A DNA stretch of 62,784 nucleotides from Micavibrio sp. UBA5572 (GTDB lineage: Bacteria > Pseudomonadota > Alphaproteobacteria > Micavibrionales > Micavibrionaceae). The notes under the pieces were generated by a model. It had not been told where the DNA came from. It searched no databases and saw only the letters and a program-made list of their open reading frames with translations. Every line of letters starts with the position of its first letter. The stretch's first letter is position 1. The translations under genes were made by a program, and so were the position numbers. Below are positions 7,114-15,752 of this stretch, piece by piece. The stretch lies in NCBI GenBank assembly GCA_002425415.1, contig DIMG01000018.1, forward strand, positions 550-63,333, read 5' to 3'.

Positions 7114-8352
7114 ATGGCAGAGCTTTCAAAAAAAGACATTATCGCTTTCCTAAAGAAAGCAAACCAAGAGTTTCAGGCAATTGCGCTTCAGCAGGGCATC
7201 AAGTGGCAAGCAGCAAATTTTGAGCCTACAGAAAATGGAAATTATAAAATTGCCATGCCAAACCGGCCAAATATGGGACACTTTTTATCAGAACTGCCTG
7301 CGAGCCTGGAATTTTCTCAGACAATACAGGAAACAAATCTATTTAATTTTTACCTCAAAAAATACACAGTCGAAAAACCAGCGTGGTTAAATTCTGAAAT
7401 GTTAATGCGCGGCGTTTTAGATTCTTATTTTGGTGTTTGCGCTAATTTTGAATTTGAAACCGAACTTGCAGATGAAGTGGCCGATAACTTTATTAAAAGC
7501 TGGGAAACGGGCAAAACTTCGTATGTTTTTAGAGCCGTGCTAAGGGGCGCATATGGAGAAATTGAAGAAATAAAAATTTCAGATGATTTAAAAATTCGCA
7601 GAATGACGGACTCCGAATTGCGCCGTCACATGGAGTGGTTTACTAAATCGATTAACGAAGATGCATTACCGTATAACAGATACATATTAGAATTAATCAG
7701 AACCGAGCATCATGATGATACCGGCATACATTTTCCACACATCATATCAGCATTACGCTTAATACAGCCGGGAGCCGTTAAATATGAGACAGCTTACCAG
7801 AGATCGAAAATCGGTGAAATAACGGCTGGTTCTTCAAGCGAAGGTTACCCTCTTCATAAGAGGCCGCCAGTAAAAAACACTTATCTTCTAACAGATAACG
7901 TTGCAAACGAACTGTTGATTTTCTACCCCCTTTTTCAGAAAGACGATTTTGGAAAAATGCTGAATATTGCACTTTCCCGTTTGAATATCGCAGCCGAACG
8001 CGTAAGCCCCGAAGATGGAATCTTGGATGCTTTGATTGCACTGGAAGCCGTATATGGGGACGGGCAAGGAGCTATTGGTTATAAGATAGGTATGAGATGT
8101 GCTGTGTTTTTAGAAACCGAATGGGAAATGCGCTCGAAAATAAAAGATGATATAGCAAAAGCTTATTCATGGAGAAGCGCAGTTGTTCATGGTAGCAAGA
8201 AAAAAAATTCCTTTTTAGAGGCGCAGAAACAGGCGGATCAAATTTACGATCTTGTCCGTTGCTCAATCAAAAAAATATTGAAGCTCAAATCGGAAGGCAA
8301 GGACATTCCCTCCGCTGAGGATTTTGATTTAGCCTTATTGGGAAAATTATAG
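7114..8352 (+). CDS. ApeA-like HEPN-domain protein
   Basis: A 412-aa protein whose C-terminal third fits the ApeA-type HEPN domain. It contains RLNIAAERVSPEDGILDALI, then ALEAVYG, then IGYKIGMRCAVFLE, and ends with the RNase-type motif WRSAVVHGSK (R-x4-H, about residues 354 to 359). HEPN proteins of this kind act as ribonucleases in abortive infection; ApeA has been reported as an antiphage protein. The N-terminal 250 residues are unfamiliar and would hold the sensor part. The start at 7114 follows CCGGAAG. The gene stands alone on the plus strand, about 100 bases before another HEPN gene, and is AT-rich. It is shorter than the ApeA proteins I recall, so it is called ApeA-like only. Confidence 0.7.
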   Translation: MAELSKKDIIAFLKKANQEFQAIALQQGIKWQAANFEPTENGNYKIAMPNRPNMGHFLSELPASLEFSQTIQETNLFNFYLKKYTVEKPAWLNSEMLMRGVLDSYFGVCANFEFETELADEVADNFIKSWETGKTSYVFRAVLRGAYGEIEEIKISDDLKIRRMTDSELRRHMEWFTKSINEDALPYNRYILELIRTEHHDDTGIHFPHIISALRLIQPGAVKYETAYQRSKIGEITAGSSSEGYPLHKRPPVKNTYLLTDNVANELLIFYPLFQKDDFGKMLNIALSRLNIAAERVSPEDGILDALIALEAVYGDGQGAIGYKIGMRCAVFLETEWEMRSKIKDDIAKAYSWRSAVVHGSKKKNSFLEAQKQADQIYDLVRCSIKKILKLKSEGKDIPSAEDFDLALLGKL

Positions 8353-8452
8353 AAGAACATTTTAATATCATTAAATTCGAACCTTTTGGGGAAACATGCC
8401 GCAAGGCAGAAAATGGTAATGATGACAAATGAAAATCTGATACAAAGAGAAT

Positions 8453-9931
8453 ATGCATAATTTGAACGAGATCGCGGGAAAAGCCGATGAGGCCATATTT
8501 TCTTCTAATCAGGAAGAAATAGAGCAGCTTATTCAAACACTGGAGAAAACACTGGATGATACGATCTCAAGTGATCTTGAATGCTATACCCGATATATAC
8601 TTGGCAATCTTTACCATAGACTGTCATACATCACCGCAGAAAATCCCTCTAATTGGCGGAGTGATAATTATCCCGATAACTTAACCATAGAAATAAACCA
8701 TCTGAGACAGGCCAAATCGTTATTGTCTGACAAAACCAGCGCAATAAGAAATGAAATCAAAACCAATCTGGCCAATGCTGTATCTCAACAGCGGCGAAAT
8801 ATAGAAGTTTTAAGTGATTGGCACCATGATTTTTCTGCGCTCAGTGATGCGCCATATGTTTCTTCTCTAAGCAAGGCCAGAGAGTTGATATGGATTAGCC
8901 ACTGGCTGAACGATCCCAGTCATCAAAATTTATACCGGTATGAGGCTTATAGACTGCTCAGCACCTTACAGGAAAATGTAGACAAATCAGATCATCCTAA
9001 AATCAAAGAAACTCTGAACACGGATCGACAAATTGTGTCAATTCTTGAAAAAGGTGGAAATTTTTTTGATGGATATGAAGATTGGCAATCATTATACAAT
9101 GACGTTCAATACGAACCTGATGAAAAAAATTACAGACGATGGTGTTTGCAAAATAGACTCTTTGCTAATCCTATCAATGATCTCACTACGGAATGGATTG
9201 CAGATCAGGACATCCTGCAATTTCCAAATCATATCGTGAGCATCGGAGACGGCCCTTATTTTCTAGCTGCGTTTTCTGCGTTAAAACGTGAATTCTGTTT
9301 TGCCCGGTTCATGGCGTTTGAAGGCATAAACGGCTTTCATCCAGAATACGAAAATAAAAAACTATTTCTGACGAACACATTAGACTACGTCCACTATGAC
9401 GGAGCGATAGAGAAAATAAAAGCAGCGTACAGAATCTGTTTCAGTGTCTTTGACAGTATCGCATTTTTGATGAACTCATATTTCGAGTGCAAATCAAAAC
9501 ACATCTCTTTCAGCTCCCGCTGGATAAAGGACAATTTCAAAAACAAAGATTCTAATTATTTCATAGATGCGCTTTACTGGCTTGCCTGCGACCTCACGGA
9601 TAATCCGGACGTAACAAGCAACCCGGAAAAATGGAAAGCCCCCAATCCACACGCTGCCGAAATCAGAAAAATCAGAAATGCGATTGAACATGGCTGGTTA
9701 CGCGTAGCAGAACAAGACAGCAGAGTGTGGGACAAAGACAGCGATTTTGCCTATGTAATAACCCCGCAACTCCTGCAAGAACGCACTTTAGAAGTTTTAA
9801 AGCTGGCCCGATCTGCCATGTTATATTTATGCATGGCTGTTTCCTATAACGAGTCGCAAAACGAAAAATCAGAGGGATTAGTCGTCACATCCCCTGTTTT
9901 CATGATCGATGATGAGTTCATGTCCTTTTAG
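8453..9931 (+). CDS. LA2681-type HEPN protein
   Basis: A 492-aa protein with the LA2681-family signature in its middle (residues about 225 to 295): YRRWCLQNRLFANPINDLTT, then a segment ending in FPNHIVSIGDGPYF, then FSALKREFCFARFMAFEG. A C-terminal HEPN motif IRNAIEHGW follows (R-x4-H, about residues 408 to 413). LA2681 is one of the HEPN families proposed to be RNases in conflict systems. The first 200 residues are helical and could form TPR-like repeats. The ATG at 8453 follows AAAGAG. Two HEPN genes in a row with different N-terminal parts suggest two separate systems sharing a location. The pair is bracketed by the DUF3489 remnant and the intact DUF3489 gene. Confidence 0.75.
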   Translation: MHNLNEIAGKADEAIFSSNQEEIEQLIQTLEKTLDDTISSDLECYTRYILGNLYHRLSYITAENPSNWRSDNYPDNLTIEINHLRQAKSLLSDKTSAIRNEIKTNLANAVSQQRRNIEVLSDWHHDFSALSDAPYVSSLSKARELIWISHWLNDPSHQNLYRYEAYRLLSTLQENVDKSDHPKIKETLNTDRQIVSILEKGGNFFDGYEDWQSLYNDVQYEPDEKNYRRWCLQNRLFANPINDLTTEWIADQDILQFPNHIVSIGDGPYFLAAFSALKREFCFARFMAFEGINGFHPEYENKKLFLTNTLDYVHYDGAIEKIKAAYRICFSVFDSIAFLMNSYFECKSKHISFSSRWIKDNFKNKDSNYFIDALYWLACDLTDNPDVTSNPEKWKAPNPHAAEIRKIRNAIEHGWLRVAEQDSRVWDKDSDFAYVITPQLLQERTLEVLKLARSAMLYLCMAVSYNESQNEKSEGLVVTSPVFMIDDEFMSF

Positions 9932-9959
9932 GCTTTCAACTTGACTGTGTTTTGAACCG

Positions 9960-10001
9960 AAGCCTTCCTTTCATGATGCAACCATCATGAAAGGAAGGCT
10001 T
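9960..10001. repeat. Perfect 19-bp inverted repeat covering the DUF3489 ribosome site
   Basis: Arms 9960-9978 and 9983-10001 are exact reverse complements (outer sequence AAGCCTTCCTTTC, inner CATGATG) with the loop CAAC. The right arm contains AAGGAAGG, the ribosome site for the ATG at 10005. In RNA this would be a very stable hairpin hiding that site; in DNA it could be a binding palindrome. A decayed version precedes the DUF3489 remnant at 6974. Confidence 0.85.
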
Positions 10002-10004
10002 GAT

Positions 10005-10511
10005 ATGACCAGTCCCAATCTCTCCGCCGATATTGCCGAAATGCTACTGGCCAAGGCCTATGCCGAGGCACCCAGCGATAATAAACAGTGGCGCATTTTC
10101 TTTCAGCCCGCGAGCATGGACACACGCTGGTTCGTGCATGAAGGTGGCAAAGTCCGGCGGGGAAAAAGCGTTCATAATTCCACCGCGATCACACAGGAAG
10201 CCCGCCGCATGCTAGGCCGTTACTGGCTTGAGAAGCGCGGTAGCAAGACTGCGGTGAAAATATCAGCACCAGTCGCCCGGCACCGCGCCACAAAGCCCAC
10301 CCCAGCGCCGCAGCCGCAAACCGCCAAAGACAAAATCCTCACCCTGCTGCAAAGCCCGAACGGCGCCACCGCAGCGGAAATGATAAAAGCCTCCGGCTGG
10401 CAGGCGCATTCCGTTCGAGCGTTCTTGTCGCGGTTGCGCCAAAAACATACAATCGTCACCAGCCAAGCCGGAAACCTTCTGTACTACCAACTGAAATCCG
10501 CCCAAGTATAA
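10005..10511 (+). CDS. DUF3489 domain protein
   Basis: A 168-aa protein with two parts. The N-terminal part (residues 1 to 75) has SPNLSADIAEMLLAKAYAEA and a basic patch, and a Pro/Ala-rich linker follows. The C-terminal DUF3489 segment has KDKILTLLQSPNGATAAEMI, KASGWQAHSVRAFLSRLR and LLYYQL. DUF3489 resembles a winged helix and is common in alphaproteobacterial mobile DNA, so DNA binding is plausible but unproven. An ATG at 9987 is in frame but lies inside the hairpin; 10005, just after AAGGAAGG, fits better. The gene is GC-rich compared with the HEPN genes before it. Confidence 0.75.
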   Translation: MTSPNLSADIAEMLLAKAYAEAPSDNKQWRIFFQPASMDTRWFVHEGGKVRRGKSVHNSTAITQEARRMLGRYWLEKRGSKTAVKISAPVARHRATKPTPAPQPQTAKDKILTLLQSPNGATAAEMIKASGWQAHSVRAFLSRLRQKHTIVTSQAGNLLYYQLKSAQV

Positions 10512-10619
10512 AGCGTTTTCACAAATCAGTTATCCGGAAATCCCGGACAACTCAAAATATCCTTGATATCTCAGCTTCTTAACTTGCTGTTTACACAAAA
10601 TTCCATTATTTTCTCAAAC

Positions 10620-10802
10620 ATGAATAATGACATCATGACGATTCGGGAGGTCGCAGAATATCTGCGCCTTAACGAAAAAACCACATACCGCTATGCCTCC
10701 GAGGGTAAAATCCCTGGCTTTAAAGTCGGCGGCGCTTGGCGTTTTCGCAAAAGCGAAATTGATAAATGGACCGTTGATCAGAGCAGAAGGAACGTAGCCT
10801 AA
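10620..10802 (+). CDS. Excisionase-type helix-turn-helix protein
   Basis: A 60-aa protein with the compact MerR/excisionase HTH (helix_turn_helix domain, family HTH_17): MTIREVAEYLRLNEKTTYRY, then a wing with IPGFKVGGAWRFRKSEID. It is usually a small DNA-binding partner of integrases or an operon regulator. The open frame extends to 10563, but the HTH begins right after 10620, so this start (or the Met at 10635) is chosen; there is no strong ribosome site. Its stop overlaps the next ATG by one base, making it the first gene of the long defence operon and a candidate regulator of it. Confidence 0.8.
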   Translation: MNNDIMTIREVAEYLRLNEKTTYRYASEGKIPGFKVGGAWRFRKSEIDKWTVDQSRRNVA

Positions 10803-13156
10803 TGATGTTACAAAAAATTAACATAATTGAGAGATTGGGAAAGTTTCAAAACTGCACCGCAAATGATCCTAGCTGTCATTTCGAACAATCAACCGTTATT
10901 TTCGCGCCAAACGGGCATGGCAAGACCACATTAACTGATATTATTCGCTCTCTTTCAGAAAAGAACCCTGATTATATTCTCGGCAGAAAGCGCCTGGGAG
11001 AAACCGTTTCTCCGAAAGTCAGCGTTAGCATCAGTGGCCAGACCTATAATTTTGAAAATCAGACTTGGGGAACCGTATTACCCTCAGACCGCATTCACAT
11101 TTTTGATCCAGTCTATATTTCAGAAAACCTGTTCACTCAAACGATTACTGATGAGCACCAAACCAAGCTTAGCAGGATAGTTTTGGGGCACCAGGGGGCC
11201 GCTTTAGCCAATCAATTAGAAGAGAAAAAGCAGCAAAAAACTGCCAAAGATACGGAATTAAAGCAGAAAAAACAGGCTTATACTCGAAGCCAGCATACGC
11301 TTAAGGGGCAGGCCGTTGATATCGACCGCTATTCGCAGATAGCGGAAGGGCATACCTCCGAGGATGTTGAGAACCAGATTCAGACCACGACTGCAGAAAT
11401 TCAAAATTTCCAAAATTTGCAGGAAATACAATCGCTACCCTTAGCGACCAAGATTGCTTTTGCGGCTCCTGATCTTAACGCGTTGAAAAACGCATATAGC
11501 GAAAATATTGATGCCTCACATGAAGAGGCAAAAAAACGTGTTGATGAACACATTCAACACCATCATGCCAAACAGGAAAACAGCGCGCACTTTATCAAGC
11601 AGGGCTTGGAGCAAATAAAAGATGATGCCTGCCCCCTCTGCAGCCAGTCGTTGACAGGAAGTGATGTGGCGGCACTTCTTGATGCCTACAGATCATGCTT
11701 TGATGGCCTGTATGACGATTTTATCACCACTCTCAAACAGTCTGGAGATCTCTTCCGTAACTGGAATCTGGAGGCCCGCACAAATGAGCTGGAAACGGAA
11801 TATCTGGCATCAAAAGACCGCATCGAACAATGGGAAAAACACATTGGTAAAATTGCATATCCTGATATATCGCAGCTAATAGCGGCAGCGAAAACCGAAC
11901 TGGAAACAGAGTATAAGCAAATCGCCGCAGAACTTTTACAAAAAGAGCAAAACCCACGCTCAGACCTCAACGAGGCGCTATTTGACGGGTTCATCGAAAA
12001 AATCACTGCTATTACAGACGCGGTAACAACATATAATCAGGCTATAGATGACATGGCCCCCAAAATCGCTGCCCTAAGGGCGGGTTTGGATACAGCGAAT
12101 TTGGATACCCTGCAGTTAAAATTGGAAGAACTGAACCTCATCAAAAAGCGCCTTACGACAGAAGAGGAAACGTTCTGTACAGAATACAAGGCCCTAAAAA
12201 CAGAGGCAGAGCAACTGGCACAAGACGTTGAAACCTTAACAACACAACTGGATCAACATGCCAAATCCATTCTGGGCGATGATTCCAATCCGCTCTTTAA
12301 ATCCGATATAAACCAGGTACTTGAGGATCTCGGTGCAGAGTTCCGCATAAAGAAACTGGAAATCAAAATGGATGGCCGTAAAAAAACAGCATCCCAGACA
12401 ATTTTTGCTCTAGAGATATTAGGGCAATCGGTGTCTCTGTCCGCCGCAAATCAGAACCAGCCCAACTTCAAAAATACCCTCAGCGAAGGCGATAAAGGAA
12501 CACTGGCGTTTGCCCTGTTTTTAACCTCTTTAAAAAACGACCCTTCTTTATCCAATGCGCTTGTCGTTTTCGATGACCCGCTTTCCAGCATGGACGAGCA
12601 CAGACGTTACAACACATGCAAAAAACTGGCCAAACTTTCCCAACAATGCGCACAGGTTATCACCCTATCGCATAACAGGCACTTTGTTCTCCAGATGGAA
12701 GAAGTTTACAAAAAGAAAAAACTAACATCTCCTCGCTTTATAAAAATCCAGCGCAAAGCGACAAAGGACAGCGAGATTGTGGCTCTTGATATCGAAGAAG
12801 AAAGAAAAGAGCAGCACCACAAAAACATCGATGATTTGAATACGTATCTCACGTCAGATCATAAAAGCACGGCTGATATCCAGGATATGATCCGTGAAAC
12901 ATTAGAAGTCCATTTGAAATTCAAATTTTACCTGCACTTGAAAGGCAGAGGATTAATTGGTCTGGGCACAATCGCGGACACTCTTCAAGGTCTGAATAAA
13001 ATCACTGTAGAACACTGCGCCAAAATTAAGGAGCTGGCGGGATTATCCAATGATGCCCACCATGGCAATCTTCCCGCGCCAGTTTCTGCAACATTATCGC
13101 GAGATGAAATTTTGCCAGAAGTGAGAGATACACTGGCATTATTGGAGAAGATTTAG
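10802..13156 (+). CDS. AAA ATPase with coiled coil, RloC/PrrC-like
   Basis: A 784-aa ABC/SMC-type ATPase (AAA_13 family). Walker A is APNGHGKTT (residues 35 to 43), a long coiled coil spans about 130 to 480 with a CPLC zinc-hook-like turn at 277 to 280, the signature region is TLSEGDKGTLAFALF, and Walker B is VVFDDPLSSMD (about residue 590). ITLSHNRHF follows. The C-terminal domain has R-x3-E (IRETLE, about 697 to 701) and later DAHHGN. This spacing recalls the R-E-H triad of PrrC and RloC anticodon nucleases, and RloC also carries a CxxC hook. A tRNA-cutting role is possible but not shown; many AAA_13 proteins share the R..LE pattern. In known cases such nucleases sit beside restriction systems and act when restriction fails, as the setting here would allow. 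Confidence 0.7.
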   Translation: MMLQKINIIERLGKFQNCTANDPSCHFEQSTVIFAPNGHGKTTLTDIIRSLSEKNPDYILGRKRLGETVSPKVSVSISGQTYNFENQTWGTVLPSDRIHIFDPVYISENLFTQTITDEHQTKLSRIVLGHQGAALANQLEEKKQQKTAKDTELKQKKQAYTRSQHTLKGQAVDIDRYSQIAEGHTSEDVENQIQTTTAEIQNFQNLQEIQSLPLATKIAFAAPDLNALKNAYSENIDASHEEAKKRVDEHIQHHHAKQENSAHFIKQGLEQIKDDACPLCSQSLTGSDVAALLDAYRSCFDGLYDDFITTLKQSGDLFRNWNLEARTNELETEYLASKDRIEQWEKHIGKIAYPDISQLIAAAKTELETEYKQIAAELLQKEQNPRSDLNEALFDGFIEKITAITDAVTTYNQAIDDMAPKIAALRAGLDTANLDTLQLKLEELNLIKKRLTTEEETFCTEYKALKTEAEQLAQDVETLTTQLDQHAKSILGDDSNPLFKSDINQVLEDLGAEFRIKKLEIKMDGRKKTASQTIFALEILGQSVSLSAANQNQPNFKNTLSEGDKGTLAFALFLTSLKNDPSLSNALVVFDDPLSSMDEHRRYNTCKKLAKLSQQCAQVITLSHNRHFVLQMEEVYKKKKLTSPRFIKIQRKATKDSEIVALDIEEERKEQHHKNIDDLNTYLTSDHKSTADIQDMIRETLEVHLKFKFYLHLKGRGLIGLGTIADTLQGLNKITVEHCAKIKELAGLSNDAHHGNLPAPVSATLSRDEILPEVRDTLALLEKI

Positions 13157-13159
13157 AGT

Positions 13160-13747
13160 ATGGACATTACAAATAGCGCAGCAGATTTTATGACACAAAC
13201 TATGGATACCATTGCATCCTATGGTGCGGATAATATCATCGCGGCTATGGCCATGCTTGTGGCGCTGTTCACCGGAATTTTTACCGCCTATCAGACTTTT
13301 CTTACGCGCAAACATAATCGTCTGTCTGTAAAACCGGATGTAACAACATGGATAAACGAAGATAATGCCGATGGTTATTATATCCTGCGCTGCGATGTAA
13401 AAAACAATGGCATCGGCCCGGCTATTATCAGGGATTATTCTGTTTTTTACGAAGGCCATAAAATCGGCAGCAATCAAAACCGTAAAACTCTCGAAGCGGC
13501 TATTGAGGAAAAGGTCGAGGCGCAAGGCGGCATTATTCGCAAAAGCGTTGCCGTCTTTGGCAAGGATTACCCCTTTCCTGCTGGTGCAGAGCATACTCTG
13601 CTGGAAATACAGATCCCCACCGACCTGCAGTTTGATAAAAAACCATATCAAGATTTCGTTGATAAATTTGATGCGGATTTCACCTATGAATGCATATACG
13701 GCAAAACATTTAAGCACAGTACAAAAGATAGTAAGGATCAGAATTAA
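13160..13747 (+). CDS. Membrane-anchored protein of the type III RM operon
   Basis: A 195-aa protein with one membrane segment (residues about 25 to 46, IIAAMAMLVALFTGIFTAYQ), preceded by a short N-terminal tail. After the segment comes a soluble part with beta-strand-like spacing (YYILRCDVKNNGIGPAIIRD), a pattern seen in Ig-like accessory domains. It begins four bases after the AAA gene and overlaps the Mod start by one base, so it belongs to the operon. I do not recognise a family. Its place between an SMC-like ATPase and a methyltransferase suggests a membrane-localising or sensing role (inference). Confidence 0.65.
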   Translation: MDITNSAADFMTQTMDTIASYGADNIIAAMAMLVALFTGIFTAYQTFLTRKHNRLSVKPDVTTWINEDNADGYYILRCDVKNNGIGPAIIRDYSVFYEGHKIGSNQNRKTLEAAIEEKVEAQGGIIRKSVAVFGKDYPFPAGAEHTLLEIQIPTDLQFDKKPYQDFVDKFDADFTYECIYGKTFKHSTKDSKDQN

Positions 13748-15255
13748 TGCCCATATTACACTGGCTGAACAGAGAGGAGAGCATCAAGGAAACGGCGCGG
13801 GTGCCGTATCGTCTGCTCAAGGCCGACCCGAAATTGTCTTATGGGGATGAATCATCCGAAAACATGCTGATCCAGGGGGATAATCTGGACGCGCTCAAGG
13901 CGCTTCTGCCCTATTACGCCGGAAAGGTGAAATGCATCTTCATCGACCCGCCCTATAACACCAAAAGCGCGTTCGAACATTACGATGACAATCTGGAGCA
14001 CACCAAATGGCTGGAGATGATGTATCCGCGTCTGGAACTGCTGCGCGAGCTGCTATCGGAAGACGGCAGTATCTGGGTAACGATTGATGACAACGAAGCC
14101 CATTATTTGAAAGTCATCATGGATGAAATTTTTGGACGGAAGAACTTCGTTGCAAACGTTTTGTGGCAAAAGAGAACATCCCCAGATGCGCGCATTCAAT
14201 TAGGAGCAGCACATGACCATGTGATTGTGTACGGAAAAGACACTCAAAAAATAACCTTCAATAAACTGAACCTTTCCCAAGACCAAGCAAAAAACTATAA
14301 AAATCCTGACAATGATCCTAATGGCCCTTGGGTTTCTACAGATTTTACTGCACAGGGTTGGCGACCAAATCAAATGTACAAAATTGTAACGCCTGGGGGA
14401 GCAGAATATGAGCCTCCCCCGGGAAGATGTTGGGGTAACATTGAGCCTGAATTTAAAAGGCTTTTATCTGAAGATCGTATGTGGTTCGGAAAAGATGGAA
14501 AGGGCAGGCCAAGGGTCAAAAATTATTTGTCCGAGAACAGCGGCGTTAGCTCGTGGACATGGTGGGTCAATGGTGAGGTTGGGCATAATCAAGAAGCAAA
14601 AAAGGAAATCAATACCCTTTTTGGAGCTGATAACGCTTTTGATACGCCAAAGCCAGAAAGGCTAATACAGCGTTCACTCCAAATTGCCACCGACGAAAAC
14701 GATCTTGTCCTCGACTCCTTCCTTGGTTCTGGCACTACTTCGGCTGTAGCGCATAAAATGAACCGCCGTTATATCGGCATTGAAATGGGGGAGCATGCCA
14801 AGACGCATTGCGCCGCGCGTCTGCAAAAAGTCATTGACGGGGAACAAGGCGGCATATCCAAGGATGTAAATTGGCAGGGCGGCGGCGGTTTCCGTTTTTA
14901 TCATCTGGGTGAGGCGATTTTTGATGAAGACGGGCATATCAACCCCGATATCAAATTCCCCCATCTGGCGGCGCATATCTGGTTCTCCGAAACCCGCACG
15001 CCTTATACGGGAAAAGGCAACAGTCCGTTGCTCGGCATTCATAACGGCGTGGCCTATTACCTGCTCTATAACGGTATTCTGGGCGATAAGCGCGTCAATG
15101 GCGGGAATGTGCTCACCAGCAAAATCCTTGACGGCCTGCCCGAACATCCCGGCCCCAAAGTCATTTACGGTGAAACCAGCCGCCTCGGCCCCGCGCGCCT
15201 CCTCGAAGGCCAGATCACCTTCAAACAAACCCCCTACGATATAAAGGCACGGTGA
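13747..15255 (+). CDS. mod: Type III-like DNA adenine methyltransferase (Mod)
   Basis: A 502-aa N6-adenine methyltransferase of the beta order. The catalytic IDPPYNT motif (residues 66 to 72) precedes the SAM-binding DSFLGSGTT motif (about 323 to 331), with the target-recognition region between and after them. The N-terminus (LIQGDNLDALKALLPYY) and the GIEMGEHA segment are typical of type III Mod and related stand-alone enzymes. It would methylate the recognition site and, with Res, form a restriction complex. At about 500 residues it is shorter than classical Mod proteins. The central region from 14100 to 14700 is more AT-rich than the ends of the gene, which fits exchange of the specificity segment. 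Confidence 0.88.
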   Translation: MPILHWLNREESIKETARVPYRLLKADPKLSYGDESSENMLIQGDNLDALKALLPYYAGKVKCIFIDPPYNTKSAFEHYDDNLEHTKWLEMMYPRLELLRELLSEDGSIWVTIDDNEAHYLKVIMDEIFGRKNFVANVLWQKRTSPDARIQLGAAHDHVIVYGKDTQKITFNKLNLSQDQAKNYKNPDNDPNGPWVSTDFTAQGWRPNQMYKIVTPGGAEYEPPPGRCWGNIEPEFKRLLSEDRMWFGKDGKGRPRVKNYLSENSGVSSWTWWVNGEVGHNQEAKKEINTLFGADNAFDTPKPERLIQRSLQIATDENDLVLDSFLGSGTTSAVAHKMNRRYIGIEMGEHAKTHCAARLQKVIDGEQGGISKDVNWQGGGGFRFYHLGEAIFDEDGHINPDIKFPHLAAHIWFSETRTPYTGKGNSPLLGIHNGVAYYLLYNGILGDKRVNGGNVLTSKILDGLPEHPGPKVIYGETSRLGPARLLEGQITFKQTPYDIKAR

Positions 15256-15752
15256 TGGGAAAGCTAATCGTCAAAATCATTAGTTTTTTGGTGCTGGGTT
15301 TTTCCCTGTCATATGTCTTTTGGGTTTATAAGCCAGGAGATCTTATTCCCGTTCAGACATTCCTGTTTTTAACCATGCCGTTGGCAATCATCACGGTATT
15401 TCTAATAGAGCATATTGTGACTGAAAGGCTGAGCCCTAAGCCGGTTATTCTTCCAAGATTGAGAGCCATTGCAAATGATAAATATTTGTTTGAGCCGTCA
15501 CCATTGTTTTCAAACTTATCATGGGTTTCCCTTTATCTGATTGACGATTATGAGCAGTTGGTCGGGATCGGCTATGTAGAGTCCGTTCTTCAAGAAAAGA
15601 AAACCCTTCAAGTCGTAATCGCAGAATTTCATGCCGATTACGACCCTGCCCAAATTCAAAACAAGAAAAACCGGATCGTATTAAAGCCTTCTGTGCCTTA
15701 TCCATACGCCCAGTTTGTAAAATCATCCGAAGGAGAAAACAATGACCAGTGA
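15255..15752 (+). CDS. Small two-span membrane protein of the RM operon
   Basis: A 165-aa protein with two membrane segments at its start (IISFLVLGFSLSYVFWVY and LFLTMPLAIITVFLIEHIV), followed by a cytoplasmic or periplasmic domain with WVSLYLIDDYEQLVGIGYVE. The ATG at 15255 overlaps the Mod stop (TGATG). No family is recognised. It is the second membrane protein in the operon, alternating with the enzymes, which is unusual for an ordinary type III restriction system. Confidence 0.6.
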   Translation: MGKLIVKIISFLVLGFSLSYVFWVYKPGDLIPVQTFLFLTMPLAIITVFLIEHIVTERLSPKPVILPRLRAIANDKYLFEPSPLFSNLSWVSLYLIDDYEQLVGIGYVESVLQEKKTLQVVIAEFHADYDPAQIQNKKNRIVLKPSVPYPYAQFVKSSEGENNDQ

